Assembly (NCBI RefSeq): GCF_000497575.1
Contig: NZ_APJI01000015.1
Location: forward strand, 124,001-188,000
Direction of reading: 5' to 3'
DNA: 64,000 nucleotides
From: Afipia sp. OHSU_II-C1
GTDB lineage: Bacteria > Pseudomonadota > Alphaproteobacteria > Rhizobiales > Xanthobacteraceae
The notes beneath the pieces are model-generated. The model was given only the letters and a program-made list of their open reading frames with translations, was not told the origin of the DNA and ran no database searches. The first letter of the stretch is position 1. Every line of letters begins with the position of its first letter. Shown piece after piece: positions 1 through 8,080 of this stretch. The position numbers and the translations under genes were made by a program.

Positions 1-642
1 GGACGCCTCCGCGACGACCTTCACCTTGCCGCCGGCTTCCGTCAGAATCTCCTTGAACGAATTCATGTAGTCGCGGCCGAACTCGTCGTTCTGGTAGAGG
101 ATGGCAACCTTCGCGTCCGGCTTCTTTTGCAACAGATAGCGCGCAAGGATCCGGCCCTCGGTCGGATAGAGCGGCAGGCCCGGCGTGGTCCATTTGAAAT
201 TCTTTGGATCGTTCCAGCGCCCTGCGCCAGTGTTGAGAAGAAGCTGCGGGATGTTCTTGCCGTTGAGATACTTCTGCACGGCGGTCTGGGGGCCGGTGCC
301 GAGCGAGCCAAACAACGCGAGCACTTCCTCCTGCTCGACCAGACGCCGCGTCGCCTCGACCGTCTTCGGCGCGCTGTAAGAGTCATCCAGCGTCAGGAAC
401 GTGACCTTGCGCCCGTTGATGCCACCCTTTTCATTCAGCATCTGGAAATACGCCGCCTGGGTGCGGCCGATCACGCCATAGAGCGAACCCGGCCCGGAAT
501 GCGGCACGGTCTGGCCGAGCTTGATTTCGGTGTCGCTCGCACCCGGGTCGTATTTCTTCTGCGCCTGCGCGGCGGATGCCACCATCAGAACGGCCGCCGA
601 GAACGCAGCGCCGGCGGCAAACGACTTCATCGTCTTTTTCAT
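1..642 (-). CDS. Branched-chain-type ABC transporter substrate-binding protein (partial, 3' end outside window)
   Basis: Periplasmic receptor of a LivK-like ABC importer. The ATG at 642 begins a lysine-rich n-region (MKKTMKSFAAG) and a hydrophobic stretch ending ASAAQA, a typical Sec signal peptide. The mature part begins QKKYDPGASDTEIKLGQT and continues with a type I periplasmic-binding fold (GSLYGVIGR, GKNIPQLLLNTGA, AILYQNDEFGRDY). About 214 codons are present; the family is usually 380-420 residues, so roughly half lies left of position 1. The DTEIKLGQ and Y-x-x-D-E-F-G-R-D-Y motifs are typical of aromatic or branched-chain acid receptors. The ligand cannot be read from sequence. The liv permease genes at the other end of the window lack a receptor within view, but 60 kb separates them from this gene and I do not link them. 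Confidence 0.85.
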   Translation of the reverse strand, partial: MKKTMKSFAAGAAFSAAVLMVASAAQAQKKYDPGASDTEIKLGQTVPHSGPGSLYGVIGRTQAAYFQMLNEKGGINGRKVTFLTLDDSYSAPKTVEATRRLVEQEEVLALFGSLGTGPQTAVQKYLNGKNIPQLLLNTGAGRWNDPKNFKWTTPGLPLYPTEGRILARYLLQKKPDAKVAILYQNDEFGRDYMNSFKEILTEAGGKVKVVAEAS

Positions 643-956
643 TTCTTGTTGTCTCCCTGAACTGATTCAGCAGCATTCTGCGATGCCTTTTGATTCTCCG
701 GACGTATTCCCCGTGGATCGGATGCAGATCACGGCATCCTGCCGTGCGATGCCGCCCTGTCTTGCGTTTTGGCGTCACGGCCGGTCTTTTTGCCCGGTCG
801 CCGCAGGTCAGCCGTCCTGCCGCACCGTAACCGCCTCTAATTCCAGTAAAATTTCGTGAAGTCACCCTGCGTCAATTTGGCTCAGGTGTGGCCCGCGAGG
901 TACAGCCGAACAGCCCGAGAACCGCTAAGCAGAAGAGCAATCTGAAGTGGAATTCC
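643..956. other. Divergent intergenic region, 314 bp
   Basis: Holds the promoters of the minus-strand receptor gene and the plus-strand beta-barrel gene. I could not identify a convincing sigma-70 pair, operator or small gene. An in-frame upstream start (888) exists for the barrel gene, but its extra residues are polar and precede the signal peptide, so it is not used. Confidence 0.5.
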
Positions 957-2387
957 ATGCAGAAGTTTCTGATCGCGGCCGCGCTCGTCGCAACGACGGC
1001 AAGCGCCCATGCTGCGGACCCTCCTGCCAAAATCGCGTTCAAGAAAGCGCCTGTCGCAGCGACCACCTATGACTGGACCGGTTTGTATGCGGGCGTGAAT
1101 GCCGGCGTTGCTGTTGGCGGCGAAGGCCGCTCCGGCCTCAATGTGCTCGGCTTCGGCGGCTCGTTCGAAACCTTCAACCTCGCCTCGCTGGGCGTCGTTG
1201 GCGGCGGCCAGGCCGGATACAACTATCAGTTCGGTAACTGGGTGATCGGCGCGGAAGCCGATATTCAGGGCATCGGCAATCAGAATCACGCCAACTGCAT
1301 TCTGACCTGCAACGCGCTCAACAGCGCCATGCTTCAGCAGGACATGACATGGTTCGGCACGGTGCGCGGGCGCGTCGGCTACGCATCCGGCCCCATTCTC
1401 AATTACTTCACCGGCGGCTTTGCTTACGGCGGCGTCAAGGTGACTGACGCGCAGCGCCTGTTCGGCGTCAACGTCGGCACTTTCGCCATTGAGCAGACCA
1501 GAACCGGGTTCGTTCTGGGCAGCGGCATCGAGGCTGCTGTCGGCGGCAACTGGACTGCGAAGATCGAATATCTCTATGTCGATCTCGGCTCAATCAATCA
1601 GGCTTTCACACTTGTCGGGATTCCTCATGTCCTCGGCACCGAGGTGCGCGAGAGCATTTTCCGCGCCGGTTTGAATTACCGCATCGGCGGCAATGGCAGC
1701 CTGTTTGCAGTCACACCTGCCGCGAACTGGACCGGTTTCTACGCAGGCGGCAACGGCGGCTCGGGCATCGCGCGCGACGCCACAACCCATAGCGTCATAT
1801 CCGGCCTGACAGCCAACAACAATTTCGATCTCGCCCCGCGCGGTTACAACGGCGGATTGCAGGCCGGTTACAGCTGGCAACGCGGCAACGTCGTGTACGG
1901 CCTTGAGAGCGATATCCAGTATTCGACGCAGGAGACCGATCGGAGTTGCCTGTTCACCTGCACGCCGACCGCGACTGCTACGTACCGTCAAAAGCTGGAC
2001 TGGTTCGGCACCGTGCGCGGACGCATTGGATATGGCGTCGGCCCGACGCTGTTCTACGCCACCGGCGGTCTCGCCTATGGCGAGGTCAAGACCCGCGTGA
2101 CCGAGACCATCACCACGCTTGGAATCAACGGGACGGCGGGTTTCAAGGATGTGCGTGCCGGCTGGGCGCTGGGCGCCGGCGTCGAGACGCCACTTGAATT
2201 GTTCGACTGGTTCAAGCCCGGCCAGTGGAGCGTCAAGACCGAGTATCTCTACATCGATCTCGGCAGCGCATCGAACAGCTATAACCTCAACGGCATTCCG
2301 CACACCCTGACGACGGAAGAGACCAATCACATTTTCCGCACCGGCGTGAATTACCACTTCGATACGCCGGTGACCGCCAGGTACTGA
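957..2387 (+). CDS. Outer-membrane beta-barrel protein with two tandem barrel domains
   Basis: Start at 957 gives a clear signal peptide (MQKFLIAAALVATTASAHA, cleaved before ADPP). The 476-residue protein contains two copies of one Omp25/Opa-like barrel: residues about 36-243 and 254-468. Matching blocks are DWTGLYAG / NWTGFYAG, TWFGTVRGRVGY / DWFGTVRGRIGY, FTGGFAYGGVK / ATGGLAYGEVK, IEYLYVDLGS / TEYLYIDLGS and IFRAGLNYRI / IFRTGVNYHF. Each copy has a CxxxC pair (114-118 and 331-335). Single-barrel relatives in Rhizobiales are about 210-260 residues, so this is double length. The C-terminus ends VTARY rather than the usual terminal aromatic strand. Function unknown beyond an outer-membrane structural or porin-like role. 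Confidence 0.88.
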   Translation: MQKFLIAAALVATTASAHAADPPAKIAFKKAPVAATTYDWTGLYAGVNAGVAVGGEGRSGLNVLGFGGSFETFNLASLGVVGGGQAGYNYQFGNWVIGAEADIQGIGNQNHANCILTCNALNSAMLQQDMTWFGTVRGRVGYASGPILNYFTGGFAYGGVKVTDAQRLFGVNVGTFAIEQTRTGFVLGSGIEAAVGGNWTAKIEYLYVDLGSINQAFTLVGIPHVLGTEVRESIFRAGLNYRIGGNGSLFAVTPAANWTGFYAGGNGGSGIARDATTHSVISGLTANNNFDLAPRGYNGGLQAGYSWQRGNVVYGLESDIQYSTQETDRSCLFTCTPTATATYRQKLDWFGTVRGRIGYGVGPTLFYATGGLAYGEVKTRVTETITTLGINGTAGFKDVRAGWALGAGVETPLELFDWFKPGQWSVKTEYLYIDLGSASNSYNLNGIPHTLTTEETNHIFRTGVNYHFDTPVTARY

Positions 2388-2396
2388 TCGCAGCGG

Positions 2397-3323
2397 TCAG
2401 GCCTTGCTTGCGGTGACGACCAGACCCGGCACAGGCTCGCCGGCCTCGATGCGGGTCGATGCCGGCGTGATCGCGCAAAGCGTCAGTCCAGCAGCGGCAA
2501 TGGCGCCGCGCAGATAAGCCTCGCTGTGAGCATAGCGCAGTCCGGGGCCGAGAATCACGCCCTTGCCAACGTGCGTCTCGACCGTGAATGCCAAGAGGCC
2601 CAGCGGCTTCAGCACGCGCGCGGCTTCATGCAACAACGCATCCAGTTCCGGAACATAAACGAAAGCGTCCGCCGCGATGACCAGGTCTGCGCTGGCGTCG
2701 CTCTCGGCCTGCAAACCCTGCAGCATGTCAGTGACATCCAGACGCGCATAGAGACCCGTGTCGCGCGCGCGCTCGATCATGCCGGACGACAGGTCGACGC
2801 CAATAAACTCATCAGCCAGTGAGGCGAACTCGCGGGCGACAAGGCCGGTCCCGCATCCGAGATCAATCGCACGCATGAAATGGACCGGCAGCTTTGCCGC
2901 GTGACGCACAGCCAGCACGGCCTTAAGCAGAACCGCGGGCCCGCAATAATCGAGATCATTGACCAACGTCTTGTCGAACCGCGGCGCATACTGATCGAAC
3001 AGCGCTCGTACATAGCCCGGCGGCATGGTGGAGAGATCTTCGACGCCGAGGCGCATCAGCCGCAGCTTCGCGCCATGCCGGTCGTCCGGATCGGCATCGC
3101 GCGCGCGCAAATACGCCGTCACCGCATCGTCGCGCTGGCCCATCTGCTCACGCAAGTCGCCGAGCGCGAACCATGCCGAGGCAAAACCGGGCTCCAGCTC
3201 CACGGCCTGCATCATCAGGTCGGCGGCGGCGGAAAAATCCCCGCGCAATTGCAGGTCGCGCCCGAAGTCATAGCGCCGGTCGGCGATCAGATTTCCGGAG
3301 GACAGGAACAACGAGGCAGGCAT
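2397..3323 (-). CDS. TPR-repeat class I SAM-dependent methyltransferase
   Basis: 308 residues from the ATG at 3323. A longer reading frame runs through the upstream hairpin but has no supporting signal. Residues about 20-85 form tetratricopeptide-type helices (RDLQLRGDFSAAADLMMQAVELEPG, then WFALGDLREQMGQRDDAVTAYLRARDADP). The methyltransferase fold follows: motif I AIDLGCGTG (152-160), then FIGVDLSSGMIERA, and a late motif DLVIAADAFVYVPELDALL. This architecture is common in alphaproteobacteria; the substrate is unknown. It ends 9 bp after the convergent barrel gene. Confidence 0.85.
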   Translation of the reverse strand: MPASLFLSSGNLIADRRYDFGRDLQLRGDFSAAADLMMQAVELEPGFASAWFALGDLREQMGQRDDAVTAYLRARDADPDDRHGAKLRLMRLGVEDLSTMPPGYVRALFDQYAPRFDKTLVNDLDYCGPAVLLKAVLAVRHAAKLPVHFMRAIDLGCGTGLVAREFASLADEFIGVDLSSGMIERARDTGLYARLDVTDMLQGLQAESDASADLVIAADAFVYVPELDALLHEAARVLKPLGLLAFTVETHVGKGVILGPGLRYAHSEAYLRGAIAAAGLTLCAITPASTRIEAGEPVPGLVVTASKA

Positions 3324-3399
3324 GGACTTGATCTGAACCTCAAACAGAGCCGAGCGGGATTTACCAGACTCCAATGCGTTTTCGGAGCGACTATATAAC

Positions 3400-3475
3400 C
3401 TAGTGGAGTGGATTTGACATTCGCTCCCTGCTCCCGCGAGTCCGCAAGCGAATGTCAAATCCAAAACTCCACTAG
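3400..3475. repeat. Bulged hairpin element HP1
   Basis: A 9-bp outer stem (3400-3408 with 3467-3475, CTAGTGGAG/CTCCACTAG), a 3-nt bulge AAA at 3464-3466, a perfect 17-bp inner stem (3409-3425 with 3447-3463) and a 21-nt loop. It has the same architecture as HP2 and HP3 but a different stem sequence. It lies just upstream of the methyltransferase gene. Confidence 0.85.
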
Positions 3476-3491
3476 AAACCTATATTTGCTG

Positions 3492-3561
3492 GTGGTCCCT
3501 TGATTCTAACATTCGCAAGGGTGCCTGCCGAGACGCGATGCGAATGTTAGAATCGGACCAC
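3492..3561. repeat. Bulged hairpin element HP2 (inverted relative to HP1)
   Basis: A 7-bp outer stem (3492-3498 with 3555-3561, GTGGTCC/GGACCAC), a 3-nt bulge CTT on the left arm (3499-3501), a perfect 16-bp inner stem (3502-3517 with 3539-3554) and a 21-nt loop. Read on the minus strand the bulge is AAG on the right arm, as in HP1 and HP3. It ends 5 bp before the exonuclease start codon. Confidence 0.85.
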
Positions 3562-3566
3562 TAGAG

Positions 3567-4598
3567 ATGCGCCCGCAAGACATCCTGATGCCCGTCGCCG
3601 CCGGCCTTTGCTGCAAGCCCGGCGGCTTTCATATCGATCCGGTGCGGCCGGTCGAGCGGGCGCTGATTACCCATGGCCACTCCGATCATGCCCGCCCTGG
3701 CCATGGTGCGGTGCTGGCGACGCAGGAAACTCTCGACATCATGAGGCTGCGCTATGGCGACAATTTCGCCCGCACCACGCAGGCGATCTCCTACGGCGAG
3801 ACCATCAAGCTCGGCGATGTTAGCGTGACGTTTCATCCCGCCGGTCATGTGCTGGGCTCGGCGCAGATCGCCGTCACCGGCGGCAAGACAAAAATCGTCG
3901 CGTCGGGCGACTACAAGGACACGCCCGATCCGACCTGCACGCCGTTCGAGGTTGTGCCGTGCGATGTGTTTATCACCGAGGCGACATTCGGGCTCCCGGT
4001 CTTCCGCCACAGCAATGTCGAGGGCGAAATTGCGAAACTGCTCGCGTCCGTCGCGTTGTTTCCGGAGCGCGCGCATCTTGTGGGCGCCTATTCGCTTGGC
4101 AAGGCCCAGCGCGTCATCGCGATGATCCGCGCCGCGGGCTACGATGCACCGATCTACATGCACGGCGCGATGGAGAAGATCACGCGCTACTATGAAGGCC
4201 GCGGTATCCATCTTGGCGAGTTGCGGCTGGCAAAGGGGATGAAGAAAGCCGATCTCGCCGGGACCATCACACTGGCTCCTCCGTCCGCCATCACTGACAT
4301 CTGGACGAGGCGTTTTCCCGATCCCGTTGCCGCATTTGCCTCAGGCTGGATGCGGGTGCGCGCCCGCGCGCGGCAAAAGGGCATCGAACTGCCGCTGGTG
4401 ATCTCCGATCACGCCGACTGGGACGGATTATGCGCGACGATCGACGCCACCGGCGCAGGCGAAATCTGGGTCACCCATGGCCAGGAAGACGCACTGGTTC
4501 ACTGGTGTCAGTCGAGGGGCCTCAAAGCGCGGCCGCTGGATCTGGTCGGCTATGGCGACGAGGACGAAGGCGCTGCGCCGGAAGAGGCGGCGCCATGA
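3567..4598 (+). CDS. Ligase-associated DNA exonuclease (metallo-beta-lactamase fold)
   Basis: 343 residues. Metal-binding signature THGHSDHARPGH at residues 35-46, then FHPAGHVLGS, SGDYKDTPD and a late VISDHADWDG and VTHGQEDA. This is the compact MBL / beta-CASP-like family formerly annotated as mRNA 3'-end processing factor and now as ligase-associated exonuclease, thought to act in DNA repair. The stop overlaps the ligase start as ATGA (4595-4598), so the two are translationally coupled. In many genomes the cluster also includes a DEXH helicase and the PdeM endonuclease; neither is adjacent here. The start codon lies immediately after hairpin HP2, with no obvious Shine-Dalgarno. Confidence 0.92.
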   Translation: MRPQDILMPVAAGLCCKPGGFHIDPVRPVERALITHGHSDHARPGHGAVLATQETLDIMRLRYGDNFARTTQAISYGETIKLGDVSVTFHPAGHVLGSAQIAVTGGKTKIVASGDYKDTPDPTCTPFEVVPCDVFITEATFGLPVFRHSNVEGEIAKLLASVALFPERAHLVGAYSLGKAQRVIAMIRAAGYDAPIYMHGAMEKITRYYEGRGIHLGELRLAKGMKKADLAGTITLAPPSAITDIWTRRFPDPVAAFASGWMRVRARARQKGIELPLVISDHADWDGLCATIDATGAGEIWVTHGQEDALVHWCQSRGLKARPLDLVGYGDEDEGAAPEEAAP

Positions 4599-6271
4599 AT
4601 CGATTCGCGCATCTGCTCGACCGCCTTGCCTATGAGCCCGGCCGCAACAACAAGCTGCGGCTGATCACGAACTATTTCCGCGAAGTGCCGGACCCCGATC
4701 GCGGCTGGGCGCTGGCGGCGCTGACCGGCGCGTTGTCGTTCCGTCATGCCAAGGCTGGCCTCATTCGTGATCTGATCGCCGCGCGAACCGATCCGGTGCT
4801 GTTCGCGTTGTCGTATGATTACGTCGGCGACCTGTCGGAAACTGTCGCGCTGATGTGGCCGACGGACCGGCGGGCGACGAATTCACCGCCGCCACCGACG
4901 CTCACGGAAGTCGTCACCACGTTCAACACGCTGGGTAAGACCGAAATCCCCGCACAACTGGCGCGCTGGCTCGACGAACTGGATGAGACCGGCCGCTGGG
5001 CGCTGCTGAAACTGGTCACCGGCGGTCTTCGTATCGGCGTCTCCGCACGATTGGCAAAAACAGCAGCCGCAGCCCTTGGCGACAAGGACGCCCATGACGT
5101 CGAACTAATATGGCCGGGGCTGACCCCGCCCTATCTCGACCTGTTCGCGTGGCTGGAAGGCCGCGCCGACAAGCCCGTCAACCGCGACCCGGCGCCGTTC
5201 CATCCCGTGATGCTGGCACATGCCATCGAGGACTCAGACTTTACCAATCTCGCGCCGGAAGACTTCACCGCCGAATGGAAATGGGATGGCATCCGTGTGC
5301 AGGCGGTAAGTGGAAAGGACGAGCGCGGCAATCTTCTCACGCGGCTCTATTCACGCACCGGCGAGGACATCACCAGGAGCTTTCCCGATCTGGTGCCATC
5401 CCTGAGACTGCCCGGCGCGCTCGACGGTGAACTGCTGGTGCTGCGCGACGGGCGCGTTCAGACGTTCAACGTCTTGCAGCAACGGCTCAACCGAAAATCC
5501 GTCACGCCAAAATTGATGAAGGATTATCCGATTCATATGCGCGCCTACGATCTGCTGAGTGACGGCGACAACGACCTGCGCATGCTGACCTTCACTGAGC
5601 GGCGCGCAAAACTTGAGAACTTTGTGGCGCAGCTCAATGATCCGCGCATCGACCTTTCGCCGCAAGTCTCGTTCAAGACGTGGGACGATCTCGCCGCTGC
5701 ACGAGCCGACCCTGCGAGTGCCGGAGCCGGGGAGGATTCGGAGGCCATCGAGGGCGTGATGCTGAAACGCCGCGACGCGCCATATTTGCCTGGCCGGCCG
5801 AAAGGCCAATGGTGGAAATGGAAACGCGATCCGCACATCATCGATGCGGTCCTGATGTATGCGCAGCGCGGTCACGGCAAGCGCTCGTCTTATTATTCCG
5901 ACTACACCTTCGGCGTCTGGACCAGCGTCGACGGCGCGGATCAACTCGTGCCGGTCGGCAAGGCCTATTTCGGTTTCACCGACGACGAGTTGATTCAAAT
6001 CGACCGCTTCGTCCGCCGCCACACCACCGAGAAGTTCGGCCCGGTGCGTCATGTGGTGCACGAGCCGGACCAGGGACTGGTGTTCGAGGTCGCGTTCGAG
6101 GGACTGGCGCGCTCGGCGCGGCACAAGTCCGGTGTCGCCATGCGCTTCCCCCGCATCAGCCGATTGCGATGGGACAAGCCACCGCGCGATGCCGACCGGC
6201 TGGAAACACTTGAACGGATGTTAATCTCCGAGAGTAAAATTCTCTCTCCTGCCGCTGCGGATAGCCATTGA
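4595..6271 (+). CDS. ATP-dependent DNA ligase, exonuclease-associated family
   Basis: 558 residues from the ATG that overlaps the exonuclease stop. The N-terminal DNA-binding domain (about 1-200) is of the archaeal/eukaryotic ligase I type. The adenylation motif KWDG is at 229-232 (active-site Lys229), followed by RLYSRTGEDITRSFPDL, LDGELLV, EGVMLKRRDAPYLPGR and QWWKWKRDP (motifs III to V) and an OB-fold C-terminus ending EVAFEGLARSARHKSGVAMRFPRISRLRWDK. It matches the ~550-residue cisplatin-resistance-type ligase family of proteobacteria. It seals nicks using ATP, unlike the NAD-dependent LigA. Paired with the upstream exonuclease as a repair module. Confidence 0.93.
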   Translation: MNRFAHLLDRLAYEPGRNNKLRLITNYFREVPDPDRGWALAALTGALSFRHAKAGLIRDLIAARTDPVLFALSYDYVGDLSETVALMWPTDRRATNSPPPPTLTEVVTTFNTLGKTEIPAQLARWLDELDETGRWALLKLVTGGLRIGVSARLAKTAAAALGDKDAHDVELIWPGLTPPYLDLFAWLEGRADKPVNRDPAPFHPVMLAHAIEDSDFTNLAPEDFTAEWKWDGIRVQAVSGKDERGNLLTRLYSRTGEDITRSFPDLVPSLRLPGALDGELLVLRDGRVQTFNVLQQRLNRKSVTPKLMKDYPIHMRAYDLLSDGDNDLRMLTFTERRAKLENFVAQLNDPRIDLSPQVSFKTWDDLAAARADPASAGAGEDSEAIEGVMLKRRDAPYLPGRPKGQWWKWKRDPHIIDAVLMYAQRGHGKRSSYYSDYTFGVWTSVDGADQLVPVGKAYFGFTDDELIQIDRFVRRHTTEKFGPVRHVVHEPDQGLVFEVAFEGLARSARHKSGVAMRFPRISRLRWDKPPRDADRLETLERMLISESKILSPAAADSH

Positions 6272-6302
6272 CGACGGCAAGACAGTCCCCCATCTGGCGT
6301 GC

Positions 6303-6377
6303 CAGTGTCCTGAATCCGAAGTTCGCGCGATCCCGCAGAGCCTACCGTCCGCGAACTTCGGATTCGAAAGGACACTG
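6303..6377. repeat. Bulged hairpin element HP3
   Basis: A 9-bp outer stem (6303-6311 with 6369-6377, CAGTGTCCT/AGGACACTG), a 3-nt bulge GAA (6366-6368), a perfect 16-bp inner stem (6312-6327 with 6350-6365) and a 22-nt loop. Same orientation and geometry as HP1. It lies between the ligase stop and the next small gene. Confidence 0.85.
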
Positions 6378-6427
6378 TCTAAATATTGTACTAGTCTGCG
6401 GTGACGCACTCACTTTGGGAGACCACA

Positions 6428-6733
6428 ATGCCGGACGATGTGAAGGAATTGCCAGCCAGAAACGACGACGCCCTGTCGCGCTTCCTGGGCGGTTCGCCAT
6501 TGTCGGTATTGCTGCGGCTGGTGCTGCTGTCGCTGCTGGTCGGTGTCGTGCTCGCCGCGATCGGCTTCGATCCGTGGAATATCCTCTACAGCATCCGCCG
6601 CCTGATCGACTGGATCTGGAATCTCGGCTTCGACTTCATCAACGGCGTATGGCGCTACTTCCTGCTCGGCGCGGTGATCGTGATCCCGATCTGGCTGATC
6701 TCGCGGCTGTTCAGCACCCAGCGGCCGCGCTGA
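6428..6733 (+). CDS. Small integral membrane protein (DUF6460-like)
   Basis: 101 residues. The ATG at 6428 follows a GGGAG at 6417-6421. A polar N-terminus is followed by two hydrophobic segments, about residues 26-46 (VLLRLVLLSLLVGVVLAAIGF) and 74-92 (FLLGAVIVIPIWLISRLF), separated by a tryptophan-rich amphipathic stretch (IRRLIDWIWNLGF). The protein resembles a conserved small membrane family of Bradyrhizobium relatives; the family name is from memory. Function unknown. Its stop codon abuts the TTG start of the MATE gene. Confidence 0.7.
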   Translation: MPDDVKELPARNDDALSRFLGGSPLSVLLRLVLLSLLVGVVLAAIGFDPWNILYSIRRLIDWIWNLGFDFINGVWRYFLLGAVIVIPIWLISRLFSTQRPR

Positions 6734-8080
6734 TTGAGAGACGCGGCCAAAGTTACGACCGGAGAGGTTTTCAGCATCGCCGGACCGGCGATGCTGGCCA
6801 ATCTGACAACGCCGCTGCTGGGCGTCGTTGCGACAGCCTGTATCGGCAGGCTGGGCGATCCCGCCCTGCTCGGCGGCGTCGCAATCGCCTCGGTGGTTTT
6901 CGATTGCCTGTTCTGGCTGTTCGGTTTCCTGCGCATGGGCACGGTCGCGTTCACCGCGCAGGCGCTCGGCGCGCGGGATCATGTTGAAATCCGCGCAACC
7001 CTGTTTCGCGCAATTATCGTCGCTGCGGCGATCGGCCTTCTTCTGATCGCAGTCAGCAAGCCGCTCGGCACCGTCATCCTCTCCGTGATGGGAGGCAGCG
7101 CGCCGGTGACGGCGGCGGCGCATGAATACTTTGCGATCCGGCTGTGGTCCGCGCCGATGGCTCTCGGCAACTATGTCCTGCTCGGCTGGTTCGTCGGTCA
7201 GGCACGCGCGAAAACCGCGCTTGCGCTGCAGATTCTGATCAACGTCGTCAATATCGCGATGACCGCGTGGCTGGTCCTTGCACTCAACAAGGGTATTGCG
7301 GGAGCGGCGATTGCCGCGGTGCTGGCGGAAACCACAGGATTTGTCGTTGGCGCGGTCCTGGCATGGCGTCTGCTTGGCGGTGTGTTCGACATCAGCGCCG
7401 AGCGGCTGTTCGACCGCGAGCGGCTGCTGCACATGTTCTCGGTCAACCGCGACATTCTGATTCGTACCGCCGCCCTCATTGCCGCGTTCCTGTTCTTCAC
7501 ATCGCAGGGCGCACGTGCCGGCGACACCGTGCTGGCCGCCAACGCCGTCCTCAACAACTTCCTTCTGATCAGCGCATTCTTTCTCGACGGTATCGCGAAT
7601 GCGGCCGAACAGATCTGCGGCCGCACCTACGGCAATCGCGACCGCGACGGTTTCCTGATTGCGACCAAACTCGTGATGCTGTGGGGGTCCGTGTTCGCGC
7701 TCGCCGTGAGCACTGCGTATTTCTTTTTCGGATCTGGTCTAATCGCGGTGATGACGCCAAATCTCGATATTCAACGCGTGGCGAACGACTATCTCGTCTT
7801 CGTCATTCTCGCGCCGCTCGTCGGTTTTTTCGCATTCGCCTATGACGGCATTTTCATCGGCGCAACCTGGGCGCGCGACATGCGCAATCTCATGCTGCTG
7901 TCGCTGATGATCTTCCTCACGGCGTGGGCGCTGCTGCGGCCGTTCGGCAATGCGGGCCTGTGGAGCGCGCTCCTGATTCATTATGTCGCGCGCGGCGGCT
8001 TGCAGGCGCTGCGTTATCCGGCGCTGTTTAGGGATTCATTCGCCAACGGAAAGCTTAGTCCGGCCACGGCTCCGCGGTAA
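6734..8080 (+). CDS. MATE family efflux transporter (DinF-like)
   Basis: 448 residues with about 12 hydrophobic segments. The N-terminal hallmark of the family is IAGPAMLANLTTPLLGVVATACIGRLGD. Cation-driven export of drugs or metabolites across the inner membrane is the family role. The start is a TTG directly following the upstream stop, and no better ATG exists ahead of the first membrane helix, so expression is probably by read-through coupling from the small membrane gene. The last 26 bp overlap the convergent pyrD end. Confidence 0.88.
   Translation: MRDAAKVTTGEVFSIAGPAMLANLTTPLLGVVATACIGRLGDPALLGGVAIASVVFDCLFWLFGFLRMGTVAFTAQALGARDHVEIRATLFRAIIVAAAIGLLLIAVSKPLGTVILSVMGGSAPVTAAAHEYFAIRLWSAPMALGNYVLLGWFVGQARAKTALALQILINVVNIAMTAWLVLALNKGIAGAAIAAVLAETTGFVVGAVLAWRLLGGVFDISAERLFDRERLLHMFSVNRDILIRTAALIAAFLFFTSQGARAGDTVLAANAVLNNFLLISAFFLDGIANAAEQICGRTYGNRDRDGFLIATKLVMLWGSVFALAVSTAYFFFGSGLIAVMTPNLDIQRVANDYLVFVILAPLVGFFAFAYDGIFIGATWARDMRNLMLLSLMIFLTAWALLRPFGNAGLWSALLIHYVARGGLQALRYPALFRDSFANGKLSPATAPR

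Noticed and set aside
3400..3561. HP1 and HP2 as a CRISPR array
   Set aside because: Stem sequences differ between the units, they are inverted relative to each other and there is no repeat-spacer periodicity.
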